This document shows positions 27,586 through 38,995 of a stretch of DNA of 64,000 bases, one piece after another (the first letter of the stretch is position 1; each line of letters starts with the position of its first letter). Where the stretch lies: assembly GCF_001187505.1 (NCBI RefSeq), contig NZ_CP012150.1, positions 6,606,048 through 6,670,047 of the forward strand. Direction: 5' to 3'. A program made the translations under genes and the position numbers. This DNA is from Mycolicibacterium goodii (lineage in GTDB: Bacteria; Actinomycetota; Actinomycetes; Mycobacteriales; Mycobacteriaceae). The notes below the pieces were generated by a model that saw only the letters and a program-made list of their open reading frames with translations, did not search any database and had not been told where the DNA came from.

Positions 27586-28938
27586 ATTGTTACCGGCATT
27601 CAACTGACAGCGGGTGCGTGCTGTCTTTCCGCCGGACTCGTGTTCGTCAGCATGGGCGGTGGAATCGCGTCGGCCGACACCGAAAGCGGTTCGGCAACCG
27701 ATACCAGTCCGACCACGAGCGTCACCGCCACGAGCATTTCCGCCACCGGGGACAGCACCACGAGCAGCAGTGCGAGCACCACCTCCAGCGGCGCTTCGAC
27801 CAGCACATCCGACGGTACGTCCGGCGCCGCGGGCGATACCGGCACGTCGCCGTCGACGTCGACGAGTGAGCCGACGACCTCCGCCGCCGACGCCACCGCG
27901 TCGGACTCCGACCGAACCGTGACGATCACCTCGGGTGGAACCGCGGCCGATGATCGGCCCGTGACGACGGTGTCCGCTCAGACGAATACCTCGACCATCA
28001 AGCCGAAGACCGAGACCGATCCGGCCGCCCCTGTCGCGCCGACCGCGACCGCCGCACCGGCACCCGCCGCGCCCGCCGAAGCGGTAGCTGTGAGCGCTCA
28101 AACCGCCACTCCGTCGTCGTCGCCTGCGCCCGCCGCGGGATCGACGTCGGGCGCGGAGGCCGGCACCACGGTCGCCGCGGCGGAAAGCCGGGCAGCTTCG
28201 GCGCCGGCACCTGCCGTGAGCACCATGGAGGCTCCCGCCGTACCGGCCACCGCACCGCCCGCACCCGCGGTTGCCACGGCCGCCCCGCCCGACCTACGCG
28301 CACTCGTCGCCCAGCTCCTCAAGATGCTCGCGACGTCGGCCGTCGAGGCTGTCGAGGCCGTCGTCGCGTTGATGATGGCGGATCTGCGTGTGGTGTTCGG
28401 CGTGCCGTCGTTGGGCCAGGGCGTCGCCAACAGGCACGTGCCGAATGCGCTGCATCCGTCCGACTCGATCGTGGTGCTGCTCAAACAGACCCTGACCCGT
28501 TCGTCGTTGTCGGATCTGTCGGCGCCGACGTTCGACCGTGCCCGGACATCTCGCCTGGGCTTCGACGAGCTCACGCCCGTGACCCCGGTCACCGTGATGC
28601 TCAAGTCGACCGTTCCGGTGTTGGCCGACGGGGCCCGCCACCCCGGCAGCCTGGGACTGCCGACACCGACCGAGCAGGCCGTCACGGCACTGGTGGCCAT
28701 GTCGATCTGGGCGCTGCTCTATTCGGCGCTGCCCGGCCTGAGCGGGCTGGCCGCCGCCGGTGCGACCGGGGTGCGGATCGGTTACCGCCAGGCAAAGGCG
28801 CGGATGACGTTGCACGACATGGAGTTCGCGCGGTTCGTTCGGTCCGGGCCGATCGGGGTGGTGCGCACCGGCTCGCCGGTGCTGGTCGCCGCGCGTGCCG
28901 ACGAGGCCGCCGTCCGGCACCTCAAGATCGCTTCTTGA
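27586..28938 (+). CDS. Exported Ser/Thr/Ala/Pro-rich protein with conserved hydrophobic C-terminus
   Basis: About 450 aa if started at ATT 27586, 7 bases after GAGGAG; no ATG, GTG or TTG exists in frame between the upstream stop (27517) and GTG 27640. That start gives a hydrophobic leader (GIQLTAGACCLSAGLVFVSMGGGIASA) with an A-S-A cleavage motif, which the GTG start would cut in half. CTG 27541 is another option and adds basic residues. Residues ~35-210 are low-complexity Ser/Thr then Ala/Pro; the C-terminal ~230 contain helices (LVAQLLKMLATSAVEAVEAVVALMMADL) and a hydrophobic segment (AVTALVAMSIWALLYSALPGL) seen in other mycobacterial surface proteins. Function unknown. Confidence 0.75.
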   Translation: MVTGIQLTAGACCLSAGLVFVSMGGGIASADTESGSATDTSPTTSVTATSISATGDSTTSSSASTTSSGASTSTSDGTSGAAGDTGTSPSTSTSEPTTSAADATASDSDRTVTITSGGTAADDRPVTTVSAQTNTSTIKPKTETDPAAPVAPTATAAPAPAAPAEAVAVSAQTATPSSSPAPAAGSTSGAEAGTTVAAAESRAASAPAPAVSTMEAPAVPATAPPAPAVATAAPPDLRALVAQLLKMLATSAVEAVEAVVALMMADLRVVFGVPSLGQGVANRHVPNALHPSDSIVVLLKQTLTRSSLSDLSAPTFDRARTSRLGFDELTPVTPVTVMLKSTVPVLADGARHPGSLGLPTPTEQAVTALVAMSIWALLYSALPGLSGLAAAGATGVRIGYRQAKARMTLHDMEFARFVRSGPIGVVRTGSPVLVAARADEAAVRHLKIAS

Positions 28939-29903
28939 ATCCCGACCGCCGAAAACACTTCCGGCCCAGCAGGATCGGCGCCTTCACGGGCGCGTTGTGG
29001 ACGGCGGCCGTGCTGGGTGTCCCGCCGATCGCCGCCGCGAACCCCGCCGACGTCGCAGCCCTGGTCGACATCGGCGACGGCCGGGCGATCTTCGTGGAAT
29101 GCCGGGGAACCGGATCGCCGACTGTCGTGTTGATGGCAGGCAAGGGCAACGGCGCCGACGATTGGTGGCAGATCCTCGCACCCGGCGACCCCGAACACGA
29201 CGCTCCCGGCGACGGCCTGCCGTTCGGCTTCGGCGACCTGATCCACAGCGGCGACGCCGTCCTGCCGTCCACCGCCCGGTTCACCCGGGTGTGCGCCTAC
29301 GACCGGCCCGACGTGCGGTGGGAGGGGGCCGACATCTCGACACCGCGCCCTCAGCCCCACCCGGTCGATGTCGATGTCGACGATCTGCACGCGCTGCTCA
29401 CGGCGCTCGGCGAACCCGCGCCCTATGTCCTGGTCGCCCACTCGTATTCGGGATTGATCGCCAACCTGTACGCCCGGCTGCACCCGGAGAACGTCGGTGC
29501 TCTGGTGATGGTCGACGCGGTGGGTGAGCAGATGGCGAACGTTGTGAGTCCGGCCCGGCTCGCCAACTGGGATGCCGCCAATGCGACCACCACGCCGCAG
29601 GTGCGCGAGGGTGTGCTCCTGATCGACGCGTTCGACCGGATCAACGCGGCGCCTCCGCTGCCTGCCGTGCCCGCCGTCGTGCTGTCGGCCGACAAACCGT
29701 GGCGAATCGACCTGCTGCCCGCGTCCGCGACCCAGGGCGAGCAGGTCACGTTCGCCGATTGGCTTGCCGCACAAGATCAATTGGCCAAGGCCCTGGGCGC
29801 CGGGCACATCACCGACACCCACAGCGGCCACGACATCTACCTGTACTCACCGGCCCTGGTGGTCGCCGCGATCCGCGACATGGTCGCTCGGCTGCACGGT
29901 TGA
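28935..29903 (+). CDS. Exported alpha/beta hydrolase
   Basis: 322 aa, TTG start overlapping the previous stop (TTGA), so translationally coupled to the low-complexity protein gene. Signal peptide: basic MNPDRRKHFRPSR then IGAFTGALWTAAVLGVPPIAAANP with an A-A-A-N cleavage region. Hydrolase features: VVLMAGKGNGADDWW, VCAYDRPDVRWEG, nucleophile elbow VLVAHSYSG, and the C-terminal His in DTHSGHDIYLYSP. It probably acts in the cell envelope; substrate unknown. A strong terminator follows at 29990-30017. Confidence 0.88.
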   Translation: MNPDRRKHFRPSRIGAFTGALWTAAVLGVPPIAAANPADVAALVDIGDGRAIFVECRGTGSPTVVLMAGKGNGADDWWQILAPGDPEHDAPGDGLPFGFGDLIHSGDAVLPSTARFTRVCAYDRPDVRWEGADISTPRPQPHPVDVDVDDLHALLTALGEPAPYVLVAHSYSGLIANLYARLHPENVGALVMVDAVGEQMANVVSPARLANWDAANATTTPQVREGVLLIDAFDRINAAPPLPAVPAVVLSADKPWRIDLLPASATQGEQVTFADWLAAQDQLAKALGAGHITDTHSGHDIYLYSPALVVAAIRDMVARLHG

Positions 29904-29989
29904 AATTGCGCCCACCGTGGGGCCTGTGCACGCTTTTCCGGCAGATTCCGTGCACAGGGCCCACGTTCGGCGTCAACCGCAGACAAAAA

Positions 29990-30017
29990 CACCCCCGGCC
30001 CAACCGGACCGGGGGTG
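29990..30017 (-). terminator. Rho-independent terminator of groEL1
   Basis: CACCCCCGG (29990-29998) pairs with CCGGGGGTG (30009-30017), a 9-bp GC stem with a 10-base loop. On the minus strand the stem is followed by a T run (GTGTTTTTGTC). It lies 15 bases beyond the groEL1 stop and also between convergent genes, so it may stop transcription from both sides. Confidence 0.85.
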
Positions 30018-30032
30018 CCTCGTGAAACGCGA

Positions 30033-31661
<1,629 letters not shown>

Positions 31662-31746
31662 TCATGACGCCTAACGCGTCCCGCCCCGGAGTCCAACCGT
31701 GCTGACACGGGGATCTCCGGGGCGGTACACGAGGTCCTCTACGGAA

Positions 31747-32049
31747 CTACTTGGAGACGACAGCCAGCACGTCGCGGGCCGACAGGATCAGGTACTCCTC
31801 GCCGTTGTACTTGATCTCGGTGCCGCCGTACTTGCTGTAGATGACGGTGTCGCCCTCGGCAACGTCCAGGGGGATCCGCTTCTCGCCGTCCTCATCCCAG
31901 CGGCCGGGGCCAACTGCGACGACGGTGCCTTCCTGCGGCTTCTCCTTGGCGGTGTCGGGGATGACCAGACCCGAAGCGGTCGTGGTCTCGGCCTCGTTGG
32001 CCTGAACGAGGATCTTGTCCTCGAGTGGCTTGATGTTCACGCTCGCCAC
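31747..32049 (-). CDS. groES: 10-kDa co-chaperonin GroES
   Basis: 100 aa from GTG 32049, 7 bases after GGAGGG; the ATG at 32064 includes the ribosome site and is rejected. Sequence [40 protein letters not shown] contains the mobile loop (about 17-35) that docks on GroEL, and ends with the beta-barrel strand [15 protein letters not shown]. It caps the GroEL ring during ATP-driven folding. First gene of the groES-groEL1 operon. Confidence 0.97.
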   Translation of the reverse strand: MASVNIKPLEDKILVQANEAETTTASGLVIPDTAKEKPQEGTVVAVGPGRWDEDGEKRIPLDVAEGDTVIYSKYGGTEIKYNGEEYLILSARDVLAVVSK

Positions 32050-32181
32050 GATGGAGCCCTCCACTAGTTAAAGGTGAGATCCGGGAAGTCCCCAGATTCC
32101 GGTTACCAGGTTGTTCGGCATGCGTCCTGACCCCTCGCTCCGTCGTCGCGGGTGCCGGCACGTGGGGCGTCCGCCTGCCAC

Positions 32182-32208
32182 CTAGCACTCTATACATGAG
32201 AGTGCTAG
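32182..32208. promoter_or_regulatory. CIRCE element (HrcA operator) upstream of groES
   Basis: CTAGCACTC (32182-32190), nine bases, GAGTGCTAG (32200-32208): a perfect 9-bp inverted repeat matching the CIRCE consensus (TTAGCACTC-N9-GAGTGCTAA). A third half-site, TAGCACTC, overlaps at 32206-32213. It lies 133 bases upstream of groES. CIRCE is bound by the heat-shock repressor HrcA. Confidence 0.92.
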
Positions 32209-32239
32209 CACTCAAGGTTGCCCCGTGATTGCTCTTCGA

Positions 32240-32692
32240 TTACTCGGACAACGCATCCGGATCCAGCATGAGGTGCGCCGATACGTCACCGATCATCTCC
32301 ACATCGACCAGGCGCTCGGTGAAGTACCACCCGCCGTCATCGTCGTGCGCGAACGTGTCCGTGTAGCGTCCGGCCACGATGGGCTGCAGCGCCACGGTCT
32401 CGGTGCGCTGGATGACGACGAACGTGGAACGTGCGAGCGCCCGCGCGCCGTCGACCTCGACGATCGGGTTGAGCACCAGATGCCGCGTGCGGGTCCGGTT
32501 GCCGTGCTCGGGATAGCGCCGGGTGGTCGCGGCGAACAGCGCCGCGATGGCGTCCGCTCCGGTCACCCCCATGAAATTGCCGCGCCCAAGCAGCCGCCCG
32601 ACACCGTCGAAGTCACCGGCGTCGACGAGTTCGGCATAGCGGTACAGCAGCTCGGTGATCTGCAATGTGTGCGCGAGCCGCTCGGAGTTCAC
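32240..32692 (-). CDS. SnoaL/NTF2-like domain protein
   Basis: 150 aa from GTG 32692, overlapping the tsaD stop by 4 bases (GTGA). The cone-shaped alpha+beta fold is suggested by [61 protein letters not shown] and [27 protein letters not shown]. Such domains bind or isomerise small molecules, often polyketide or steroid-like; catalytic Asp/His candidates are present but not diagnostic. Last gene of the coupled alr-to-tsaD run. Substrate unknown. Confidence 0.85.
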   Translation of the reverse strand: MNSERLAHTLQITELLYRYAELVDAGDFDGVGRLLGRGNFMGVTGADAIAALFAATTRRYPEHGNRTRTRHLVLNPIVEVDGARALARSTFVVIQRTETVALQPIVAGRYTDTFAHDDDGGWYFTERLVDVEMIGDVSAHLMLDPDALSE

Positions 32693-33711
32693 GCCACCTG
32701 ACCCTTGACGACCGGCAGGCCCGGATCGCTGGCCGCGTCCAGCGGCGACGGCGCAGCCCCCGCGGCGATGAGGTGCGCGGCGAACGACGCGATCATCGCG
32801 CCGTTGTCGGTGCACAGCCGCGGACGCGGCACGCGCAGCGTCAGCCCCGCCGCCGCGCAGCGCTCCTCGGCGAGTTCACGCAGCCGCGAATTGGCGGCCA
32901 CACCACCGGCGATCAGCAGGGTCGACACGCCCAGCGCTGTCGCGGCGCGCACGGCCTTGGCGGTCAGCACGTCGGCGACCGACTCCTGGAAGCCCGCGGC
33001 CACGTCGGCGTGGGAGGCGTCGGGATGGGCCTCGACGTAGCGGGCGACGGCGGTCTTGAGGCCCGAAAAACTGAACGTGTAGGGATCGTCGCGCGGACCG
33101 GTCATGCCGCGCGGGAAGACGATGGCGTCGCGGTTGCCGGTGCGGGCCAGGTCGTCGAGGACCTTGCCGCCGGGATATCCGAGCCCGAGCAGCCGGGCCA
33201 CCTTGTCGTAGGCCTCGCCCGCGGCGTCGTCGACGGTGCTGCCCAACTCGATGATCGGCTCACCGAGCGAGCGCACGTGCAGCAGGTGGGTGTGCCCGCC
33301 GGAGACCAGCAGGCCCACGCTTTCGGGCAGCGGGCCGTGGTCGTAGACGTCTGCGGCCAGATGCCCGCCGAGGTGGTTGACGCCGTAGAACGGCACACCC
33401 CAGCCCGCCGCGTAGGCCTTGGCCGCGGCAACCCCGACCAGCAGCGCGCCGGCCAGACCTGGACCGATGGTGGCCGCGACGACGTCCGGCCGCTCGATGC
33501 CCGCGGCCTCGAGTGCGCGGCGCATGGTCGGGCCGAGGGCCTCGAGGTGGGCGCGGGAGGCGATCTCGGGGACGACGCCGCCGAACCGTGCGTGTTCGTC
33601 GACGCTGGAGGCGACCTCGTCGGCCAGCAGCGTCACGGTGCCGTCGTCGCTGAGCTCGGCGATCCCGACACCGGTTTCGTCGCACGAGCTTTCGATGGCC
33701 AGGATGATCAT
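32689..33711 (-). CDS. tsaD: tRNA N6-threonylcarbamoyladenosine transferase TsaD
   Basis: 340 aa from ATG 33711, which overlaps the rimI stop by 4 bases; longer frames run through rimI and are rejected. ASKHA-fold ATPase with [17 protein letters not shown] at the N-terminus, the metal ligands in the HLGGHLAA motif (HxxxH), [10 protein letters not shown], and [11 protein letters not shown]. It transfers the threonylcarbamoyl group to A37 of ANN-decoding tRNAs, working with TsaB and TsaE encoded just upstream. Essential in most bacteria. Confidence 0.96.
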   Translation of the reverse strand: MIILAIESSCDETGVGIAELSDDGTVTLLADEVASSVDEHARFGGVVPEIASRAHLEALGPTMRRALEAAGIERPDVVAATIGPGLAGALLVGVAAAKAYAAGWGVPFYGVNHLGGHLAADVYDHGPLPESVGLLVSGGHTHLLHVRSLGEPIIELGSTVDDAAGEAYDKVARLLGLGYPGGKVLDDLARTGNRDAIVFPRGMTGPRDDPYTFSFSGLKTAVARYVEAHPDASHADVAAGFQESVADVLTAKAVRAATALGVSTLLIAGGVAANSRLRELAEERCAAAGLTLRVPRPRLCTDNGAMIASFAAHLIAAGAAPSPLDAASDPGLPVVKGQVA

Positions 33712-34172
33712 CTCGGGCCTTCCTGGGGCAGGCGTTGCATGGTGTAGGCGTCGGCCCCGCTGGCCCGGTAGTACCGCTTGCGCAGCCCGATCGTGACGAA
33801 CCCGAGGCTCTCGTACAGTTTGATCGCCGGCTCGTTGTCGGTGCGGACTTCGAGGAAAACCGCTCCACCGGAGGCATATTCGAGCAGCAGCTGCATCATC
33901 GCCCGTCCGATGCCCTGCCCCTGGTAATCGGGATCGACGCCGATGGTGTGGATTTCGTACTCGAAGGGCACGGCGCGGCCCAGGCGCGCGATTCCCGCGT
34001 AGCCCACCACTTTCCCGTCGCTGCGGGCGGCCACGTAGTGGTTGTGTTTGGCGGCCAGTTCGGCCAGGAACGCCCGCGCGGGCCACGGGTCGTCGCCGCC
34101 GAACAGTTGCTGTTCCAACTCCGCGCAGCGGGCCGCGTCGCCTTTGCCCAGCGGGGTGTACTCGATCGTCAC
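33708..34172 (-). CDS. rimI: GNAT-family ribosomal-protein-type N-acetyltransferase RimI
   Basis: 154 aa from GTG 34172, overlapping the tsaB stop by 4 bases. GNAT fold with the acetyl-CoA P-loop in [25 protein letters not shown] (Q/RxxGxG/A) and C-terminal [28 protein letters not shown]. RimI acetylates protein N-termini, classically ribosomal protein S18; actinobacterial RimI has broader specificity. Conserved between tsaB and tsaD. Confidence 0.94.
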   Translation of the reverse strand: MTIEYTPLGKGDAARCAELEQQLFGGDDPWPARAFLAELAAKHNHYVAARSDGKVVGYAGIARLGRAVPFEYEIHTIGVDPDYQGQGIGRAMMQLLLEYASGGAVFLEVRTDNEPAIKLYESLGFVTIGLRKRYYRASGADAYTMQRLPQEGPR

Positions 34173-34810
34173 GGCCGCACCGCCGGTGCGGGTTTCGCGT
34201 CGGGCCTGCGCAGGTACAGCGGCACCAGCGGTTGTGGATCGCCCCAATCGGTGACCGCGGCGACCAGCCCGGACGGGGTCGGGTACACCGGCTCGAGCAC
34301 CGGCAGGTCGAACAACGCGGTGTGGGCGGGTGATCCGGCGACCGCGGCGACGGGTCCGTCCAGCAGGGCGGGCACGTCGGCGGGTGCGTTCACCGACGGG
34401 CCCGCGACGCGGACCCCGTCGTGGTAGCGCGCCCAGTACACCTCGCGGCGACGTGCGTCGGTGACCACGAGGACGTCACCGCTGGTGCCGCCGCCGATCG
34501 CGTCGAGGCTGCACACGCCGTACACCGGGACGCCGACGGCATGTGCGTACGCCGCGGCGCTGGCCATCCCCACCCGCAGACCGGTGAACGGGCCCGGCCC
34601 GCAACCGACGACGACGGCGTCGAGGTCGGCGCCGGTGATATCGGCGTCGCTCAGCGCGGCGACGATGTTGGGGGTGAGTTGCTCGGCGTGCGCGCGGGCG
34701 TCGAGGGTCACGCGTTCGGCGAGGGTCACCGGCGCCCGGCCGTCCACGCGCACCACCCCTGCGCTCACGGCGGGGGTCGCGGTGTCGATGGTCAGGACGG
34801 TGCGCGTCAC
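34169..34810 (-). CDS. tsaB: tRNA threonylcarbamoyladenosine biosynthesis protein TsaB
   Basis: 213 aa from GTG 34810, overlapping the tsaE stop (GTGA). ASKHA-like fold with [36 protein letters not shown] and the signature [23 protein letters not shown]. TsaB is the catalytically silent partner that dimerises with TsaD and is needed for t6A synthesis. The C-terminal part is short and Pro-rich ([16 protein letters not shown]). Confidence 0.95.
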   Translation of the reverse strand: MTRTVLTIDTATPAVSAGVVRVDGRAPVTLAERVTLDARAHAEQLTPNIVAALSDADITGADLDAVVVGCGPGPFTGLRVGMASAAAYAHAVGVPVYGVCSLDAIGGGTSGDVLVVTDARRREVYWARYHDGVRVAGPSVNAPADVPALLDGPVAAVAGSPAHTALFDLPVLEPVYPTPSGLVAAVTDWGDPQPLVPLYLRRPDAKPAPAVRP

Positions 34811-35286
34811 GTCCGGCTCCAATGCCAGGTCACGGTGCGGGTCTCGGTGTCGGACCCGCGGTCGATGTGGATGTCGAGGTGACTGTCGGACAGCCGTTCG
34901 GCCAAACCTTCACCCCACTCGACGACCACGACCGCATCGTCGAGGTCGGTGTCGAGGTCGAGCGCGTCGAGTTCGCCGAGCAGATCGGCGCCGGATTCGT
35001 CGAGCAGCCGGTACATGTCGACGTGCACCATGGCGGGCCGGCCCGGTTGGCGGGCCCGGTGCACCCGCGCCAGCACGAACGTCGGCGACACCACCGGCCC
35101 CTCGACGTCCATGGCCTGGGCAATTCCCTTGGCCATCACGGTTTTTCCGGCACCGAGCGGACCGGACAGCACCACCACGTCACCGGCCTTCAGGTGCGCA
35201 CCAAGCTCGGCGCCCAGCGCGATGGTGTCCTGCGCGGTGGCCGGCTGCGCGGTGCCGTCGGTTCGGCCGTCGACACGTTCACCCAT
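34807..35286 (-). CDS. tsaE: tRNA threonylcarbamoyladenosine biosynthesis ATPase TsaE
   Basis: 159 aa. P-loop ATPase with Walker A GPLGAGKT, followed by VSPTFVLARVHRA, the HVDMYRL motif and the Walker-like VVVVEWGEGLAERL. TsaE binds the TsaB-TsaD pair and resets it with ATP hydrolysis during t6A formation. Its ATG overlaps the end of the alpha/beta hydrolase gene by 8 bases. Confidence 0.95.
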   Translation of the reverse strand: MGERVDGRTDGTAQPATAQDTIALGAELGAHLKAGDVVVLSGPLGAGKTVMAKGIAQAMDVEGPVVSPTFVLARVHRARQPGRPAMVHVDMYRLLDESGADLLGELDALDLDTDLDDAVVVVEWGEGLAERLSDSHLDIHIDRGSDTETRTVTWHWSRT

Positions 35287-36364
35287 TGGGCCGCACCCGG
35301 TTTCGCACCCGACGCGCCAGCGCGACGAGTTTGGACGGGGTCGCCCGCTCGACCAGACGTACCAGCGCGTCGTCGATCACTTCCGGCTCCTCAAGCTGCA
35401 CGAGATGTCCCGCTCCCCCGACCACCACCAGTTCGGATTTCGGCAACCGCGCGGCCATGGCCTTGGAGTGTTCCACCGGGGTGAGCAGGTCGCGGTCGCC
35501 GCACGCGATCAGCGTCGGCACCTGCGCCAGCACGTCCAACGCCGCGGTCTCGTCGTGCACCTCGAGGGCGTGCAGGAATTCCACGAGCGTGGCGATCGGC
35601 GTGCCGTGCATCATGTCCGCCGCGAACTCGGCCACGCTCGGGCTCACCAGTTCGTCGCCGAACGAGCCGGCCTGCAGGATCGGTGCGATCAGCGACCGGG
35701 CGGCGCCTCGGGTGTGGTGCACGAGCTTCGGCGCGTAGCGCGCGGTGAACCGCACGGCCTCCAGCGCCGGGTTGCGCAGGATCTCCCCCAGCGGGGACCG
35801 GTCGACCCCCGAGGCCGCCGACGAGATGAGCGCGACCCCGACGATGCGCGTCGGGTACCGCTGCGGGTACTGCCTGGCGTGCGACAGCACCGTCATGCCG
35901 CCCATCGAATGGCCGACCAGCACCACCGGCCCGCGTGGGGCCGTCACGGCCAGAACCGATTCCAGGTCGGCGCCGAGTTGTTCGACGGTGTAGGTGTTCG
36001 GCGACGCCTCCCCCGACCGACCGTGCCCGCGCTGGTCGTAGAACACCATGCGGACCTGATCACCCCACTGCTCGGCGAGCCGGACGCGCTGAAAGTGAAA
36101 GGCGTTCATGCGCAGGCAGAATCCGTGCGCGAACACCACGGTCAGCGGTGCATCCTCGGGGCCGACCTCACGCACCGCGAGCGGCACCCCGTCGGCGGTG
36201 GTGACCACCGAGCTGCGGTCGGCGTCGAGCTGTTCGAAATTCTCACCGGCGTAGGGGTCTTCCTTGCTCACCCGCAGGGTGAGCGACCGCGCGAGCGACA
36301 CACCGGCCACCGTGCCGACAGCGGCCAGCCCGGCCACGCCGGCGAGCCATCGCGCGTTACCCAA
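35279..36364 (-). CDS. Alpha/beta hydrolase with N-terminal membrane segment
   Basis: 361 aa from TTG 36364, which follows a GGTGGG site and overlaps the alr stop by only 8 bases; GTG 36406 would add 14 residues but overlap alr by 50 bases. N-terminal hydrophobic helix ([20 protein letters not shown]), then a complete hydrolase: [26 protein letters not shown], nucleophile VGHSMGG, acid in [12 protein letters not shown], His in [11 protein letters not shown]. Conserved between alr and tsaE in mycobacteria. Substrate unknown; lipid-ester activity is plausible given the membrane anchor. Confidence 0.9.
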   Translation of the reverse strand: MGNARWLAGVAGLAAVGTVAGVSLARSLTLRVSKEDPYAGENFEQLDADRSSVVTTADGVPLAVREVGPEDAPLTVVFAHGFCLRMNAFHFQRVRLAEQWGDQVRMVFYDQRGHGRSGEASPNTYTVEQLGADLESVLAVTAPRGPVVLVGHSMGGMTVLSHARQYPQRYPTRIVGVALISSAASGVDRSPLGEILRNPALEAVRFTARYAPKLVHHTRGAARSLIAPILQAGSFGDELVSPSVAEFAADMMHGTPIATLVEFLHALEVHDETAALDVLAQVPTLIACGDRDLLTPVEHSKAMAARLPKSELVVVGGAGHLVQLEEPEVIDDALVRLVERATPSKLVALARRVRNRVRPNG

Positions 36365-37529
36365 TATCTCGTCCCACCGGAACGTAGGTGCGGGTGACGC
36401 GTCCACGCGGGCTCGTCACGATCTCGTAGTGGATGGTGTCGAGCAGTTCGGCCCAATCCTGCGCGGTCGGCTCACCCTGCGTGCCAGGCCCGAACAGGAT
36501 CGCGTCGTCACCCACGGTGACGTCGGTGGCGTCGGGTCCGAGGTCGACGACGAACTGGTCCATGCAGATTCGGCCGACGGCGCGTCGCCGCCTGCCCTTG
36601 ATCAGCACGTCGATACGTCCGCTCAGGGCGCGGAACACGCCGTCGGCGTAGCCGATCGGCAGCAGCGCCAACGTGGTGTCACGGTCGGCCACCCACCGGT
36701 GCCCGTAGGACACCCCGTCGCCCGTGCGCACCGAACGGACAAGCGCCACCGGGCATTTCAGGGTCATTGCGGGTCGCAGGCCCATGTCGCCGCGCTCCGG
36801 GATGGGGCTCAGGCCATACAGCGCAATGCCGGGGCGCACCATCTCGAAGGCCATGTCGGGCCGGGTCATCGCCGCGGGCGAGTTGCACAGGTGCGCCACC
36901 TGAAAGTCCACGCCGTGCTCGCGGGCGAAGGCCCGCATATCGGTCAACCGCTGCGCCTGCAGATCGTTGAACGGATTCTCCGGATCGTCGCCGTGCACCA
37001 GGTGGCTCATGAGGCCGTGCACCACGATCGCGCCGTCGGCCTGGGCGCGACGCAGCACGTCGAGCACCGCCGGATAGTCGGTGGCGCTGACGCCGTTGCG
37101 GCTGAGCCCGGTGTCGACCTTGACCGTGACGGCCGCGGTGCGGCCCACCTCGTCCGCGGCCGCCAGCACCGCTTCGAGCTGTTTGCGCGACGACACCGCG
37201 ACCTCGACATCGGCGGCGATGGCCGGGGCGAAATCGGTGCCGGGCGGATGCAGCCACGCCAGGACCGGCGCGGTGATGCCGCCCTCACGCAGCGCGAGCG
37301 CCTCGGGAATGGTCGCGACGCCGAGTGCGGCGGCCCCGGCGGCCAGCGCGGTGCGGGCCACCGGCAGCGCCCCGTGTCCGTAGGCGTCGGCCTTGACCAC
37401 GGCCATGACATCCGCGGAACCGGCGAGTTCGCGCAGCACCCGCACGTTGTGGTCGACGGCGCCCAGATCGATCACCGCCTGCGCCGACGCCTGTGGGGTC
37501 AGCGGTGTCATGGGCTCGATGGTCTGCAT
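36357..37529 (-). CDS. alr: Alanine racemase
   Basis: 390 aa from ATG 37529 (8 bases after GGAG), beginning [15 protein letters not shown]-dependent fold type III: the Schiff-base Lys is in [14 protein letters not shown]; the second catalytic base Tyr is in [16 protein letters not shown]-terminal domain with [13 protein letters not shown]. It interconverts L- and D-alanine for peptidoglycan and is the target of D-cycloserine. First of a run of genes with overlapping starts and stops reaching tsaD. Confidence 0.97.
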   Translation of the reverse strand: MQTIEPMTPLTPQASAQAVIDLGAVDHNVRVLRELAGSADVMAVVKADAYGHGALPVARTALAAGAAALGVATIPEALALREGGITAPVLAWLHPPGTDFAPAIAADVEVAVSSRKQLEAVLAAADEVGRTAAVTVKVDTGLSRNGVSATDYPAVLDVLRRAQADGAIVVHGLMSHLVHGDDPENPFNDLQAQRLTDMRAFAREHGVDFQVAHLCNSPAAMTRPDMAFEMVRPGIALYGLSPIPERGDMGLRPAMTLKCPVALVRSVRTGDGVSYGHRWVADRDTTLALLPIGYADGVFRALSGRIDVLIKGRRRRAVGRICMDQFVVDLGPDATDVTVGDDAILFGPGTQGEPTAQDWAELLDTIHYEIVTSPRGRVTRTYVPVGRDIG

Positions 37530-37583
37530 TGTCATATCTCCGGCGATCATTGTCCCACCAGGGCGCGGACCGTCTGCGCAGGG

Positions 37584-38975
37584 CTAATGCGCGAAGGGCT
37601 GCACACCGTCGAACTGGCCGCGCGGTTTCAGCTCGTCGAGCTGGCCGAGCACCGTGATGATGTCGTCCTTGAGCGCCCGCGCGAGATCGGCGGAGAAGCC
37701 CTCGCGGACCACCACGCGCAGCACCACGACGTCCTCGGCGCCCTCGGGCATGGTGTAGGCGGGCACCTGCCAGCCGTGCGCCCGCAGCGCCTGGGACACG
37801 TCGAACTCGGTGTAACCCGGTTCGCCCTTGAGCCGGAACGCGACGACCGGGATCGCCGAGCCGTCGGAGATCAGCTCGAAGTGTTCACTGTCGCGCAGCT
37901 CGTCGCCGAGCCACCGCGCGGTCTGCGACAGGCACTGCATCACCTGCGTGTAGCCGGCCCGGCCGAGGCGCAGGAAGTTGTAGTACTGCCCCACCACCTG
38001 ATTGCCCGGCCGGGAGAAGTTCAGCGTGAACGTCGGCATGTCGCCGCCGAGGTAGTTGACCCGGAACACCAGTTCCTCGGGCAGGTGTTCGGAGTTGCGC
38101 CACACCACGAAACCCACGCCCGGGTACGTCAGGCCGTATTTGTGGCCGCTGACGTTGATCGACACCACCCGTGGCAGCCGGAAGTCCCACACCAGGTCGG
38201 GATGGATGAACGGGACCACGAAACCGCCGCTGGCCGCGTCGACGTGGACGGGCACGTCCACCCCGCCACCCTGAGCGAGTTCGTCGAGGGCCTCGCAGAT
38301 CTCGGCGACGGGTTCCAGTTCACCGGTGTAGGTGGTGCCGAGGATCGCGACGACGCCGATGGTGTCCTCGTCGACCGCGTCGAGGACCTGTTCGGTGGTG
38401 ATGACGTAGCGGCCCTCGGCCATCGGCAGGTAGCGCGGTTCGACGTCGAAGTAGCGGCAGAACTTCTCCCACACCACCTGGACGTTGGCGCCCATCACCA
38501 GGTTCGGGGTGCGGCCCTTCCACTGCTCGCCGTTGCGCTCGAGTTTCTGGCGCCACCGCCACTTCATCGCCAGGCCTGCGAGCATCACGGCCTCGCTGGA
38601 CCCGATCGTCGACACCCCGACCGCGCTGGCCGGGTCGTCGTCGCGCAGGTCCTCGGCGTGGAACAGGTCGGCGACCATCGACACGCAGCGGGCCTCGATG
38701 GCCGCGGTGGCCGGGTACTCGTCCTTGTCGATCATGTTCTTGTCGAACGTCTCGGCCATGAGCTTCTCGGCCTCGGGGTCCATCCACGTCGTGACGAACG
38801 TCGCGAGGTTCAGCCGCGAGCTGCCGTCGAGCATCAACTCGTCGTGGATGAACCGGTAGGCCGCAGCCGGGTCCATCGCCTCGTCGGGCAGGCGCAGCGA
38901 CGGCACCGGCGCCATCGCCAACCGTCCGGTGTACGCCGGCGCGACGTGCGGACCGCGACTGTGCTTGTGCGACAT
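37584..38975 (-). CDS. gadB: Glutamate decarboxylase
   Basis: 463 aa from ATG 38975. PLP-dependent fold type I decarboxylase: AASGGFVVPFIHPDLVWDFRLP, the PLP-binding Lys in SINVSGHKYGLTYPGVGF, and GSSEAVMLAGLAMKWRW. It converts glutamate to GABA plus CO2. The frame appears continuous with the first part of nnrD because of a base insertion there, giving a spurious 941-codon frame; the gene proper starts at MSHKHSRGPHVAP. It lies 20 bases after nnrD and upstream of alr on the same strand, as Rv3432c. Confidence 0.95.
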   Translation of the reverse strand: MSHKHSRGPHVAPAYTGRLAMAPVPSLRLPDEAMDPAAAYRFIHDELMLDGSSRLNLATFVTTWMDPEAEKLMAETFDKNMIDKDEYPATAAIEARCVSMVADLFHAEDLRDDDPASAVGVSTIGSSEAVMLAGLAMKWRWRQKLERNGEQWKGRTPNLVMGANVQVVWEKFCRYFDVEPRYLPMAEGRYVITTEQVLDAVDEDTIGVVAILGTTYTGELEPVAEICEALDELAQGGGVDVPVHVDAASGGFVVPFIHPDLVWDFRLPRVVSINVSGHKYGLTYPGVGFVVWRNSEHLPEELVFRVNYLGGDMPTFTLNFSRPGNQVVGQYYNFLRLGRAGYTQVMQCLSQTARWLGDELRDSEHFELISDGSAIPVVAFRLKGEPGYTEFDVSQALRAHGWQVPAYTMPEGAEDVVVLRVVVREGFSADLARALKDDIITVLGQLDELKPRGQFDGVQPFAH

Positions 38976-38995
38976 GAACTTTCCTTTCGAGGTGC

